A stretch of DNA of 64,000 nucleotides, taken from Oryzobacter faecalis (GTDB taxonomy: Bacteria > Actinomycetota > Actinomycetes > Actinomycetales > Dermatophilaceae). The stretch lies in NCBI RefSeq assembly GCF_046764005.1, contig NZ_JBKOFW010000002.1, forward strand, positions 536,387-600,386. Reading direction: 5' to 3'. Below are positions 51,599-61,684 of the stretch, one piece after another; position 1 is the stretch's first letter, and each line of letters opens with the position of its first letter. A model generated the notes under the pieces. It had not been told where the DNA came from and ran no database searches. It was given only the letters and a program-made list of their open reading frames with translations. The translations under genes were made by a program, and so were the position numbers.

Positions 51599-52832
51599 GG
51601 ACGCCCTCGCGGCCACCGTGCGCGAGGAGTGGGGACGGCTCGTGTCCCTGCTCCTCGCGCAGTTCCGGCGTCTCGACCTCGTCGAGGACGCCCTCGGCGA
51701 CGCGGTCGAGGCCGCGGCCCGGCGGTGGCCACGCGACGGGATCCCCGACCGGCCGGCCGCCTGGCTGATGACGACCGCGCGCCGACGGGTCGTCGACCGG
51801 CTCCGCGCCGAGGCCGTCGCGCTGCGCCGCGAGCCGCTCCTCGTCGCCGACGTCCGGGCCACCGCACCGGCACCGATGGCCGACCCCGGCGACCTCGTCG
51901 AGGACGAGCGCCTGCGCCTCGTGCTCATGTGCTGCCACCCGACGCTGGCCCCCGAGGTCGCCAGCGCGCTCGCGCTCCGGCTCGTCGTCGGCGTGACGAC
52001 GGCCGACATCGCCCGCCTCTTCCTCGTCCCCGAGCCGACCGTCGCCGCACGGATCACCCGCGGCAAGAAGAAGGTCGTCGCGGCCGGCATCCCCTTCGCG
52101 GTCCCGGATGCCGCCGTCCTCCCCGAACGGCTGGCCACGGTCGCCCAGACCGCGTACCTCGCCTTCACCGCGGGCTACGCGCCGGGCACCGGCCCGGACC
52201 TCCTGCGGGCCGGGCTCGCCGGCGAGGCCGTGCGCCTCGTCCGGGTCACCCTCGCGCAGGCACCGGGAGACCCCGCACTCACCGCGCTGCTCGCCCTCCT
52301 CCTGCTCCAGCACTCGCGTCGCGACGCGCGCGTCGATGACGACGGCCGCCTCGTCCTCCTCCCCGACCAGGACCGGTCGCTGTGGCACCACGACGAGGTC
52401 GCGGAGGCCCTCGGGCTCCTCGCCGCCGTGGCGCCCGGTCTCACGCCCCTCGTCGAGAGCTACCGCCTCCAGGCCGTCGTCGCCGCCGAGCACGCGACCG
52501 CCCCGACGGCGGCCGACACCCGCTGGGACCGCGTCGTCGAGGCCTACGACGCGCTGCTGCGGGTCAACCCGTCCCCGGCCGTGCGGCTGGCGCGTGCCGT
52601 CGCGGTCGCCGAGCACGAGGGGGCGGAGGCCGGGCTCGCGGCGCTCGACGGCCTCGACGAGCTCCTCCCGGGGAGCCACCGCGTCCCCGCGGTCCGCGCC
52701 GAGCTCCTGGTTCGGAGCGGTGACGAGGCGAGAGCGCTCCGGGCGTTCGACATCGCGATCTCCCGCTGCGGCAACGACGTCGAGCGTGAGCACCTCGAGC
52801 GACGCCGCGCCGGCCTCCGCCGGGACCCCTGA
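51588..52832 (+). CDS. ECF42-type sigma factor with C-terminal TPR-like extension
   Basis: 414 residues. Sigma regions 2 and 4 occupy about 1-165 (REEWGRLVSLLLAQFRRLDLVEDALGDAVEAAARRW; LCCHPTLAPEVASALALRLVVGVTTADIARLFLVPEPTVAARITRGKKKV), then a long helical extension (about 170-414) with AYLAFTAGYAPG and VEAYDALLRVNPSPAVRLARAVAVAEHEG. This domain order, together with upstream DGPF genes, is the ECF42 pattern; the extension stands in for a separate anti-sigma factor. GTG 51588. Confidence 0.93.
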   Translation: MTSEDALAATVREEWGRLVSLLLAQFRRLDLVEDALGDAVEAAARRWPRDGIPDRPAAWLMTTARRRVVDRLRAEAVALRREPLLVADVRATAPAPMADPGDLVEDERLRLVLMCCHPTLAPEVASALALRLVVGVTTADIARLFLVPEPTVAARITRGKKKVVAAGIPFAVPDAAVLPERLATVAQTAYLAFTAGYAPGTGPDLLRAGLAGEAVRLVRVTLAQAPGDPALTALLALLLLQHSRRDARVDDDGRLVLLPDQDRSLWHHDEVAEALGLLAAVAPGLTPLVESYRLQAVVAAEHATAPTAADTRWDRVVEAYDALLRVNPSPAVRLARAVAVAEHEGAEAGLAALDGLDELLPGSHRVPAVRAELLVRSGDEARALRAFDIAISRCGNDVEREHLERRRAGLRRDP

Positions 52833-52834
52833 TG

Positions 52835-52886
52835 GCGAACGTGGGTGATGATCGTCGGCCGGCCGACGACCATCACCCACGTTCGC
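52835..52886. repeat. Family A palindrome, copy 6 (26-bp arms)
   Basis: Arms 52835-52860 and 52861-52886 abut with no loop and differ at one position. It begins three bases after the ECF42 sigma factor stop and lies between convergent genes. Confidence 0.92.
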
Positions 52887-52898
52887 ACGGAGACCGGG

Positions 52899-54197
52899 TC
52901 ACCCGCCGGGTTTCGTCCGCGGGGTGACGCGCAGGAGGGCGACGGCCGCGATGACGAGGACGGGCCACCACCAGTGCACGCCGTCGTCGCCGACGATGCC
53001 CTGGCCGGCCATCGACCCGAGCCCGCCACAGGCGAGCACGGCCACGGTGACCGGCAGCCACACCGGGACGCCGGCGTCCTCCCGGCGCCGGGGCGTCTCG
53101 AACCGGCCGAGGAGCGCGACGAACCCGACGGTGACGGCAGCGAGGACGGCCCACCAGAGCGGTCTGGACGCCCACCAGCCCGCCGAGAGCGGCTCGAGGC
53201 CCAGCCCGAACCCGCCGACGAGCAGCGACAGCCCGATGGTCCCGACCATCGCCGTCAGGTGCCACAGGTAGATCGTCATGATCCGCGTGTTGACGAGCAC
53301 CGTCGCCCGCCACGGCCGTTCGCCCCGCAGCCAGCGGGCAAGCACCGGCTCGAGCGCGAGGACCAGGCCGGCCTGGAGCAGGCCGAGGAAGCCGAGCGTC
53401 ACGCGGGTCGGGTACGAGTTGTTCACGACGGCGCCGTCGATGCCGATCATCGACACCGGATAGGGGCCGACCCACACGAGCGCGACGGTGCCCACGAGGC
53501 CGACCGCCGCGAGGCCGAGGCGGCGCGCGGTGCCACCGAGCCGACCGTCGAGCCAGGCGTACCCGAGCTGGTGCACGGTGCCCCACACGACGAGGTAGTT
53601 GGCGAAACCGACTGCGAGGGAACCGGTCCCGATGCTCACGAGGTCGACGACCGACCCGAGGACGAGGCCGCCGACGACCGACGCCCACCCGGTCCGCTCC
53701 CAGAGCCACAGCGTGGCCGGTGCGACGGCACAGACGACGACGTACGCCGCGAGGAACCAGGTGGGGACGAGGGCGATCTGCGAGGCGCTGCGCAGGGTCG
53801 CCGCAGGGACGCCGGCGGCACTCGCGACCGTCACGACGACGAGCCACGTGGCGAGGAGCGGCACGACCGGGACGAGGAGCCGGCGCAGGCGCCCCCGCAG
53901 CCACACGCCGTAGCTGGTACCGCGGGCCCGGGCGCCGCGCCACGACAGGGCGTTGGAGTAGCCGCCGACGAGGAAGAAGACCGGCATGACCTGGAAGACC
54001 CAGGTGAGGGGGTGCGTCCACGGGGCGAGGTCGAGCAGGTGGCCGGGCACGAGCTCACCGTCGCGCACCGTGACGGCCGCGACGAGCCAGTGCCCGAGGA
54101 CGACGACGAGGATGGCGGCGGCGCGCAGCAGGTCGACGACCCGGTTGCGGGTGGCCGGCGTGGCGGCGGCGAGGTCGCGGACGGTGGCGAGGTCCAT
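52899..54197 (-). CDS. Acyltransferase 3 family membrane protein
   Basis: 432 residues with about ten helices. LRAAAILVVVLGHWLVAAV (about 23-41, the conserved His), VMPVFFLVGGYSN, LVPTWFLAAYVVVCAVAP and TIYLWHLTAMVGTIGLSLLV. These membrane acyltransferases acetylate or acylate surface glycans or other compounds; acceptor unknown. ATG 54197 (MDLATVRDL) preferred over two residues upstream. Confidence 0.9.
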   Translation of the reverse strand: MDLATVRDLAAATPATRNRVVDLLRAAAILVVVLGHWLVAAVTVRDGELVPGHLLDLAPWTHPLTWVFQVMPVFFLVGGYSNALSWRGARARGTSYGVWLRGRLRRLLVPVVPLLATWLVVVTVASAAGVPAATLRSASQIALVPTWFLAAYVVVCAVAPATLWLWERTGWASVVGGLVLGSVVDLVSIGTGSLAVGFANYLVVWGTVHQLGYAWLDGRLGGTARRLGLAAVGLVGTVALVWVGPYPVSMIGIDGAVVNNSYPTRVTLGFLGLLQAGLVLALEPVLARWLRGERPWRATVLVNTRIMTIYLWHLTAMVGTIGLSLLVGGFGLGLEPLSAGWWASRPLWWAVLAAVTVGFVALLGRFETPRRREDAGVPVWLPVTVAVLACGGLGSMAGQGIVGDDGVHWWWPVLVIAAVALLRVTPRTKPGG

Positions 54198-54343
54198 GGG
54201 CACAGGGTGACGCGTCCGGGGCGGTGATGGCGTGAGTACGCGTACCCGCCGTCCCGAGATCGACGGTATTGGTCGATTCGCGCACGGGGCCGGGGAGCGG
54301 AAATGCGTGGTCGGGAACGGATGCGGTGCGGTGGGATGGGCCC

Positions 54344-55198
54344 GTGACCGACGCCCCCGACACCGCTGCCGCCGTTCCCGAGCCGGGCGCCACCGCCCGC
54401 GACCTGCGCGACCGCTTCCACGAGGAGGTCCGCCTCGCCGACCGTGACGCCGCTCCCGGCTTCGTCATCGAGCGGGACGGTCCCGTCCACCGCACGTACC
54501 CCGCCGACCCCGGCGCGGCCGGGGCGATGGTCGAGTGCCCCGAGGGCCTCGGCGAGGACCCCGAGCACTGGGTGAGCCGCCAGGCGGCGTTCTTCCGCGA
54601 GCGCGGGCAGCGGGTGGAGTGGAAGACCTACTCCTACGACGAGCCCGCCGACCTCCCGGCCCGCCTGGAGCGTCACGGCTTCGTCCCCGAGGACCACGAG
54701 GTGCTCCTGCTCGGCCGGTGCCAGGACCTCGTCCACGACGTCGCGCTCCCCGCCGGGGTGCGGCTGCGCGACATCGGGTCCGACGAGGACTGGGAGCGGG
54801 TCCGGGTGCTCTGCGACACCGTCTGGGGCACCGACACGAGCTGGATGAACGAGGCCTTCCGGGCCGAGCAGAGGTCCCGCCCGGACCTCATGACCGCCAC
54901 CGTCGTCGAGGAGGTGGCCGAGGACGGCGCCCTGGGCCCGGTCGTGTCCTACGCCGTACTCCGGCTCACCGAGGGCACCTCCTTCTGTGGCCTGTGGGGC
55001 GGCTCCACCCTCGCCGCGTGGCGCGGCCGCGGCCTCTACCGCGCACTGGTCAGCCACCGGGCCCGCACGGCGCTGGACCGCGGGTACCCCCACGCGCGGG
55101 TGGACACCTCGCCGGACTCGCGCCCGATCCTCCGTCGCCTCGGGATGCACGCCGTCAGCGGGACGCGGCCGTACGTCCTCGACGCGTCGGGCGGCTGA
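54344..55198 (+). CDS. GNAT family acetyltransferase
   Basis: 284 residues. The acetyl-CoA motif is GGSTLAAWRGRGLYRALVSHRARTAL (about 222-247), with DTSPDSRPILRRLGMHAVSGTRPYVLD at the end. The N-terminal part (about 1-150) carries a helical region and FVPEDHEVLLLGRC, which may be an additional degenerate fold. Acceptor unknown. GTG 54344 chosen over an upstream frame extension. Confidence 0.86.
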   Translation: MTDAPDTAAAVPEPGATARDLRDRFHEEVRLADRDAAPGFVIERDGPVHRTYPADPGAAGAMVECPEGLGEDPEHWVSRQAAFFRERGQRVEWKTYSYDEPADLPARLERHGFVPEDHEVLLLGRCQDLVHDVALPAGVRLRDIGSDEDWERVRVLCDTVWGTDTSWMNEAFRAEQRSRPDLMTATVVEEVAEDGALGPVVSYAVLRLTEGTSFCGLWGGSTLAAWRGRGLYRALVSHRARTALDRGYPHARVDTSPDSRPILRRLGMHAVSGTRPYVLDASGG

Positions 55199-55306
55199 CC
55201 GCCGCGTCCTTACCGGTGGGTACGGACACCCCGGTGTCAGCCCCGGGCGATCGTGGAAGGATCGAGGCGTACCGGCACACGCCACGCCCCCTCAGAGGAG
55301 ATCACC

Positions 55307-56331
<1,025 letters not shown>

Positions 56332-56335
<4 letters not shown>

Positions 56336-56736
56336 GCGGCGACCTCCTCGGCGTCCCGCCCACCCACCTCCCCGACGACCCCGCCGCGCGGCCCCTCGGG
56401 CAGGGCGTCGCACCCGACCAGGTGGCGGCGGCGAACCCGTCGTCGTCGCTGGCGTGGGCGGTCCTCGCCGAGGACGCCCTCGGTGACGACCGACCCGTGG
56501 AGGCCTACGCGTACGCGCGCACCGGCTACCACCGCGGCCTCGACGCGCTCCGGCGCAACGGATGGCGCGGCCAGGGGCCGGTGCCGTGGGAGCACGAGCC
56601 GAACCGCGGCTTCCTGCGGGCCCTCGCGGCCCTGAGCCGGGCCGCGGGCGCCATCGGCGAGGAGGAGGAGCGGCACCGCTGCGCGGAGTTCCTCCGGGCC
56701 TCCAGCGCCACGGGCGCACGCGAGCTGGGGCTGTAG
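56332..56736 (+). CDS. DUF3151 family protein
   Basis: 134 residues. LLGVPPTHLPDDPAARPLGQGVAPDQVAAANPSSSLAWAVLAEDAL and EAYAYARTGYHRGLDALRRNGWRGQGPVPWEHEPNRGFLRALAAL follow the DUF3151 pattern closely. Function unknown. It overlaps fba by four bases and ends at a strong terminator. Confidence 0.93.
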
Positions 56737-56779
56737 GTGCGTCCGTCGGCTGCGGTCGGCGGACACCACGAGATGGATG

Positions 56780-56809
56780 AAGGGCCCGGGTGCGAACACC
56801 CGGGCCCTT
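56780..56809 (+). terminator. Strong hairpin terminator of the fba-DUF3151 operon
   Basis: AAGGGCCCGGGTG (56780-56792) and its exact complement (56797-56809) enclose a CGAA tetraloop; 13 perfect pairs. There is no long U-run after it. Confidence 0.85.
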
Positions 56810-57000
56810 CCCCACAGCCGTCTTCGAGCCCTCCAGGCAGTCGGAGCGCTTCCCTCTCGCCAAGAAACGCCCCACCCGAAGGTCCCCTGCAACCTCGGCT
56901 GTGCTGGTCCATCGTGCCCCCGGGGTCGAGGATCGTGCGACACTAGGCTGCCACTGGCAGTAATCGGCCACCATCCGCAGGGGATTGGAGGTGGGTGCCG

Positions 57001-57780
57001 ATGCCCGACCCCAGCACGTACGACGGCGGGGCCCTCCTCGTGCTCGAGGAACAGCTCCGGCGCGAGATGGCGCGCGTCGACGAGCGGCGCCGCGACCTCG
57101 AGGCGTCCCGCGAGCTGCTCGCCCGGATCACCTCGCAGGCCCTCGGCGCGCACGAGCCGATCAGCGAGCCCATCGACGACGCGCTCGCGCCCTCCGTGGT
57201 CAGCCGCCTCCTCACCGAGACGACCGGCCTGCTGCGCAACTTCGTCCTCACCATCGTCGAGGGACCGGCGCTCGACGAGGCGACGATGCGGGCGAACGAG
57301 GAGCGGATCCGGCGCGGCGAGGAGCAGCGCGCCATCTACCCGGCCACCGCGATGTCCTCGCCGCAGGGCCAGCGCTGGATGACGAGCTGGGCCGAGGTCG
57401 GGGAGGACCAGCGCATCCTCCCGACGACCGACACCGAGTTCGCGGTCTTCGGGACGGCCGCCGTCGTGGCCCTGGGCGCCTGGGACGACCCCGCGGGCGG
57501 CTACGTCGTCATCCGTGACCCCCTCGTCGTGCGGCTGTACACCTCGTACTTCGACCTCGCGTGGAGGCACGCGGTGCCGGCGCCGGTCGTGGGACACGAG
57601 TCCGGCGGTGACCCCAAGCTCGTCGAGCTGCTCGAGCTGGGGCTCAAGGACGAGGCGATCGCCCGCTACCTCGGCGTCAGCCTGCGGACCGTGCGACGCC
57701 GGGTCGCCCACCTCATGGCGGTCAACGGGGTCGACACCCGGTTCCAGCTCGGGTGGGCGCTCTCGCGGCGCCGCCGCTGA
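57001..57780 (+). CDS. LuxR-type HTH regulator with N-terminal coiled-coil
   Basis: 259 residues. The N-terminus is a charged helix (LLVLEEQLRREMARVDERRRDLEASRELLARI), the centre resembles a TrmB-like effector region (ILPTTDTEFAVFGTAAVVALG, GGYVVIRDPLVVRLYTSYFDLAW) and the C-terminus is an HTH: LVELLELGLKDEAIARYLGVSLRTVRRRVAHLMAVNGVDTRFQLGW. Target genes unknown. ATG 57001 or GTG 56995 (which adds two residues). Confidence 0.85.
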   Translation: MPDPSTYDGGALLVLEEQLRREMARVDERRRDLEASRELLARITSQALGAHEPISEPIDDALAPSVVSRLLTETTGLLRNFVLTIVEGPALDEATMRANEERIRRGEEQRAIYPATAMSSPQGQRWMTSWAEVGEDQRILPTTDTEFAVFGTAAVVALGAWDDPAGGYVVIRDPLVVRLYTSYFDLAWRHAVPAPVVGHESGGDPKLVELLELGLKDEAIARYLGVSLRTVRRRVAHLMAVNGVDTRFQLGWALSRRRR

Positions 57781-57926
57781 CCCCGTCCGGCGGGCGGGCG
57801 CGGCTGGTCGGGTGGACGCCCGCTCGCGATAGGGTGGGGTGTACGAGGCCCCGGCGCGCGTACCCGCGAGGGGCCTTCGGCGCGCTCGGGGCCCTGCCCC
57901 GCAGCGCACGTTCGGAAGGAGCCGGG

Positions 57927-59228
57927 ATGCCGGCGATCGTGCTGGTCGGAGCCCAGTGGGGCGACGAGGGCAAGGGCAAGGCCACCGACCTCATGGGGTC
58001 CGACGTCGACGTCGTCGTCAAGTTCAACGGCGGCAACAACGCGGGCCACACCGTCGTCATCGAGGGCGAGGACGGCACGCGCGAGAAGTACGCGCTTCAC
58101 CTGCTCCCCTCCGGCATCCTCACGCCGACGGTGACGCCGGTCATCGGCAACGGCGTCGTCGTCGACCTCGAGGTGCTCTTCCAGGAGATCGACGGGCTCG
58201 AGGCCCGCGGCGTCGACACCTCCAGGCTCGTCGTCTCCGCCAACGCGCACGTCATCGCGCCCTACAACCGCACCCTGGACAAGGTCACCGAGCGCTTCCT
58301 CGGCGCCCGCCGCATCGGCACGACCGGACGCGGCATCGGGCCGACCTACGCCGACAAGATGAACCGGGTCGGCATCCGCATCCAGGACCTGTTCGACGAG
58401 GGGATCCTGCGGCAGAAGGTCGAGGCGGCCCTGGCCCTGAAGAACCAGGTGCTCGTCAAGATCTACAACACGCGCGCCGCCGAGGTCGACCGTGTCGTCG
58501 AGGAGCTGCTGTCCTACGTCGAGCGGCTGCGCCCGATGGTGGCCGACACCTCGCTCGTCCTCGAGCAGGCGCTCGACGCGGGCCAGAACGTCCTCCTCGA
58601 GGCGGGTCAGGCCACCCTGCTCGACGTCGACCACGGCACCTACCCGTTCGTCACCTCGTCGTCGGCGACCGCCGGCGGCGCCTGCACCGGGTCGGGCATC
58701 CCGCCGACCCGGGTGTCGCGCGTCATCGCCATCCTCAAGGCGTACACGACCCGCGTCGGCGAGGGCCCGTTCCCCACCGAGCTGTTCGACGACGACGGCG
58801 AGACGCTGCGCAAGACCGGCGCCGAGTACGGCACCACCACCGGTCGCCCGCGCCGCTGTGGCTGGATGGACACCGTCATCGGCCGGTACGCCACGCGGAT
58901 CAACGGGGTGACCGACTTCGTCATCACCAAGCTCGACGTCCTCACCGGGTTCGAGAAGGTGCCGGTGTGCGTGGCCTACGAGGTCGACGGCGTCCGGCAC
59001 GAGGAGATGCCGGTGAACCAGAGCGACTTCCACCACGCCAAACCCGTCTACGAGTGGCTCGACGGCTGGTGGGAGGACCTGTCGGAGTGCCGCACCTTCG
59101 AGTCCCTGCCGGCGGCCGCGCAGGCCTACGTGCTCCGCGTCGAGGAGCTCGTCGGGGCGCGGGTGTCGGCCATCGGGGTCGGCCCCGGGCGCCACGAGAT
59201 CATCCAGCGCCACCCCCTCCTCGACTGA
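57927..59228 (+). CDS. purA: Adenylosuccinate synthetase
   Basis: 433 residues; makes adenylosuccinate from IMP, GTP and aspartate. AIVLVGAQWGDEGKGKATDLMG (about 3-24), GGNNAGHTVV, TTGRGIGPTYADK and the C-terminal VAYEVDGVRHEEMP are present. The loop LLEAGQATLLDVDHGTYPFVTSSSATAGG reads EAGQAT where the usual pattern has EG(G/A)Q, so two Gly/Ala positions and the SSN/SSS position are unusual. ATG 57927 after AAGGAGC. Confidence 0.96.
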   Translation: MPAIVLVGAQWGDEGKGKATDLMGSDVDVVVKFNGGNNAGHTVVIEGEDGTREKYALHLLPSGILTPTVTPVIGNGVVVDLEVLFQEIDGLEARGVDTSRLVVSANAHVIAPYNRTLDKVTERFLGARRIGTTGRGIGPTYADKMNRVGIRIQDLFDEGILRQKVEAALALKNQVLVKIYNTRAAEVDRVVEELLSYVERLRPMVADTSLVLEQALDAGQNVLLEAGQATLLDVDHGTYPFVTSSSATAGGACTGSGIPPTRVSRVIAILKAYTTRVGEGPFPTELFDDDGETLRKTGAEYGTTTGRPRRCGWMDTVIGRYATRINGVTDFVITKLDVLTGFEKVPVCVAYEVDGVRHEEMPVNQSDFHHAKPVYEWLDGWWEDLSECRTFESLPAAAQAYVLRVEELVGARVSAIGVGPGRHEIIQRHPLLD

Positions 59229-59255
59229 AGCCCCCACCTCCCCACCTGCAGCCTC

Positions 59256-59292
59256 GAGGGTCCGCACCGGAGCACCTCCCGTGCGGACCCTC
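59256..59292. terminator. Terminator between purA and the HelD-like gene
   Basis: GAGGGTCCGCAC (59256-59267) pairs perfectly with GTGCGGACCCTC (59281-59292) around 13 bases, between convergent genes. Confidence 0.8.
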
Positions 59293-59316
59293 CACCTTCT
59301 GGGGCCGTGGGCGGCG

Positions 59317-61527
59317 TCAGGCGGGGCGCAGGACGTGCATCCGGTGCGCCGCCCGGGTCAGCACGACGTAGAGGACGCGCACGCCGCCGGGCGACTCCTC
59401 GGTGATCGCCTCGGGGTCGACGACGACCGTCGCGTCCCACTCCAGGCCCTTCGTCGACAGCGGGTCGATGACCTGCACGCGCCCGTCGCCGGCGCCGTCG
59501 AGGGCGGCGAGCCGGTCGGCCCAGCGCGTGGCCGGGATGACCGCGATCGACCCCTCGACCTCGCCGAGCAGCTGGTGCACGGCCGACGCGGCGGCCTCGA
59601 CGAGCGAGCCCTCGACGACCCGGTCGACGGGCTCGACCCCGGTCTCGCGGACCGCGTCCGGGATGTCGGCGTCCGGAACGAGCGGGAGGATGACGTCGCG
59701 CGCGTGGTCGAAGATCTCGCGGGCGTTGCGGTAGTTCGTGTCCATGTGGAAGGCACGGCGCTCCTGCCCGGTGAAGGCCTCCTCGCGGGCGCGGCCGGCC
59801 TCGGCGAGGTCGCCCCACGACGCCTGCGCCGCGTCACCGACGACGGTCCACGACGCCGACCGGCCGCGACGCGCGAGCATCCGCCACTGCATCGGCGAGA
59901 GGTCCTGGGCCTCGTCGACGAGGACGTGGGCGTAGCCGGACGCCCGGTCGATCCGCCCCTGCAGCAGGCGCTCCCGCGCGTCAGCCGGCGTGATGACGGC
60001 GGCGCCGGGCTCGTCGAGCACCCGGCGGTCGACGCCCGCCCGAACGTCGGTGACGCCGTACGAGGAGAGGTCGTCGAGCTCCTCGATGTCGTAGAACCCG
60101 ACGTCCTCGCGCTCGGTCTCCTGCACGGAGCCGAGGCGGGCGACGAGGTCGTCGACGAGCGCGGCGTCGGAGACCGACCACGTCCCGAGCTCGAGCGCCT
60201 CGCGGTAGGAGTAGGCGATCGCCGCGCCCTCCTCCTGGTCGAGGACGCCGCGCGAGACGGCGTAGACGTGGTCGGTGTCGGCGAGGGTGAGGAGCAGCTC
60301 GCGCGGGTCGAGCTGGCGCCACCAGGACGCCATGAACTCGTCGACGTCGCGGGAGCCGTCGAAGGCGTCGAGGAACGCGTCGCGCTCGCCCTGGCGCACC
60401 GAGCGCCACGCGGCCTCGGCGAGGGCGCTGCGTGCGGCGTCGGTGGCGAGGTTGTGCTGGTGGCCGCGCAGGACCTCCGAGCGCACCCGCCGCAGGACCG
60501 GCTCGTCGAGGCGGACGGCGTGGCCGGCGACGAAGGCCCGGAACTCGCGCGGCGCGCCCTCCGGCGCTCGCGAGGCGATGCGCCCCAGGAGGCGCCGGAT
60601 CCGCAGCGAGCCCTTGATCGCGGCGACCTCGGGAGAGTCGACGCGCGTGGCCGTCATCCCGTCGACGAGGTCGCCCAGCGCGCGCAGGGCCACCGACTCC
60701 TCGCCCAGGCTCGGCAGGACGCGCTCGATGTAGGCGGTGTAGGCGGCGGACGGCCCGACGACGAGGATGCCGCCGTTCTCGAACCGGCGCCGCTCGGAGT
60801 ACAGCAGGTAGGCCGCGCGGTGCAGCGCGACGACGGTCTTGCCGGTGCCCGGCCCGCCGGTGATCTCGGTGACGCCGCGTGATGCCGCGCGGATGGCCTC
60901 GTCCTGGTGGCGCTGGATCGTCGCGACGATGTCGCGCATCTGCCGGCCGCGGCTGCGGGTGAGCGCTGCGATGAGGGCACCGTCGCCGAGGACGACGATG
61001 TCGTCGGGGGCCTCGGGGACCATGAGGTCGTCCTCGGCGCCGATGACGGTGGCGCCCTTGCAGCGCAGGACCCGGCGGCGCAGCACACCCATCGGGTCGA
61101 CGGGGGTGGCGCGGTAGAACGCGGAGGCGGCGGGCGCCCTCCAGTCGACGACGAGCGGCTCGTAGTCGTCGTCACGCACGCCGAGACGGCCGATGTAGCG
61201 GACCTCGCGCTCGGCGGCAGTGGACCCCTCGGCGCCGAGGTCGAGGCGGCCGAAGACGAGCCCCTCGTACTGCTTCTCGATCATCGAGCGGCGGCGGGCG
61301 GCGGCGTACACGAGGGCGTCCCGCTCGAACAGCCCGGTCATCTCCTCGTCGCGGACGTCACCGGTGCGGTCGGTGCGGCCGCGGGCGAGGCCGTCGGCCT
61401 CGACGTCCGCGGCGCGGCGGGTGGCCTTCTCGAGCTCGCCGTAGACCCGGTCGACGTGCGCCTGCTCGTGGGCGATCTCGGCCTCGACGTCGGGTGAGGT
61501 GTCGGGAACCGGGTGGGGGGCGGTCAC
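59317..61527 (-). CDS. HelD-like UvrD/Rep-family ATPase
   Basis: 736 residues. N-terminal coiled coil (EAEIAHEQAHVDRVYGELEKATRRAA, about 15-40), Walker A EITGGPGTGKTVVALHRAAY (about 237-256), Walker B HVLVDEAQDLSPMQWRML and later helicase motifs VVGDAAQASWGDL, NYRNAREIFDHAR and VIDPLSTKGLEWDATVVVDPE. HelD proteins remove stalled RNA polymerase and actinobacterial HelR can protect against rifamycins. That role here is inference from family. Confidence 0.87.
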   Translation of the reverse strand: MTAPHPVPDTSPDVEAEIAHEQAHVDRVYGELEKATRRAADVEADGLARGRTDRTGDVRDEEMTGLFERDALVYAAARRRSMIEKQYEGLVFGRLDLGAEGSTAAEREVRYIGRLGVRDDDYEPLVVDWRAPAASAFYRATPVDPMGVLRRRVLRCKGATVIGAEDDLMVPEAPDDIVVLGDGALIAALTRSRGRQMRDIVATIQRHQDEAIRAASRGVTEITGGPGTGKTVVALHRAAYLLYSERRRFENGGILVVGPSAAYTAYIERVLPSLGEESVALRALGDLVDGMTATRVDSPEVAAIKGSLRIRRLLGRIASRAPEGAPREFRAFVAGHAVRLDEPVLRRVRSEVLRGHQHNLATDAARSALAEAAWRSVRQGERDAFLDAFDGSRDVDEFMASWWRQLDPRELLLTLADTDHVYAVSRGVLDQEEGAAIAYSYREALELGTWSVSDAALVDDLVARLGSVQETEREDVGFYDIEELDDLSSYGVTDVRAGVDRRVLDEPGAAVITPADARERLLQGRIDRASGYAHVLVDEAQDLSPMQWRMLARRGRSASWTVVGDAAQASWGDLAEAGRAREEAFTGQERRAFHMDTNYRNAREIFDHARDVILPLVPDADIPDAVRETGVEPVDRVVEGSLVEAAASAVHQLLGEVEGSIAVIPATRWADRLAALDGAGDGRVQVIDPLSTKGLEWDATVVVDPEAITEESPGGVRVLYVVLTRAAHRMHVLRPA

Positions 61528-61684
61528 GGGGCGAGGTCTCCTGGGGTGCAGCGGCGGTGCGCGTGGCGCTGGCCACGGAACTCACCAGTCTAGGCGCCGG
61601 GGCGCGCGGCCCGTGGCAGGTCCGGCCAACGGATGGCGGACGCGGCGCGGTGGCGTCGACCCGTGCGCCCTAGGATCGGGGCCC

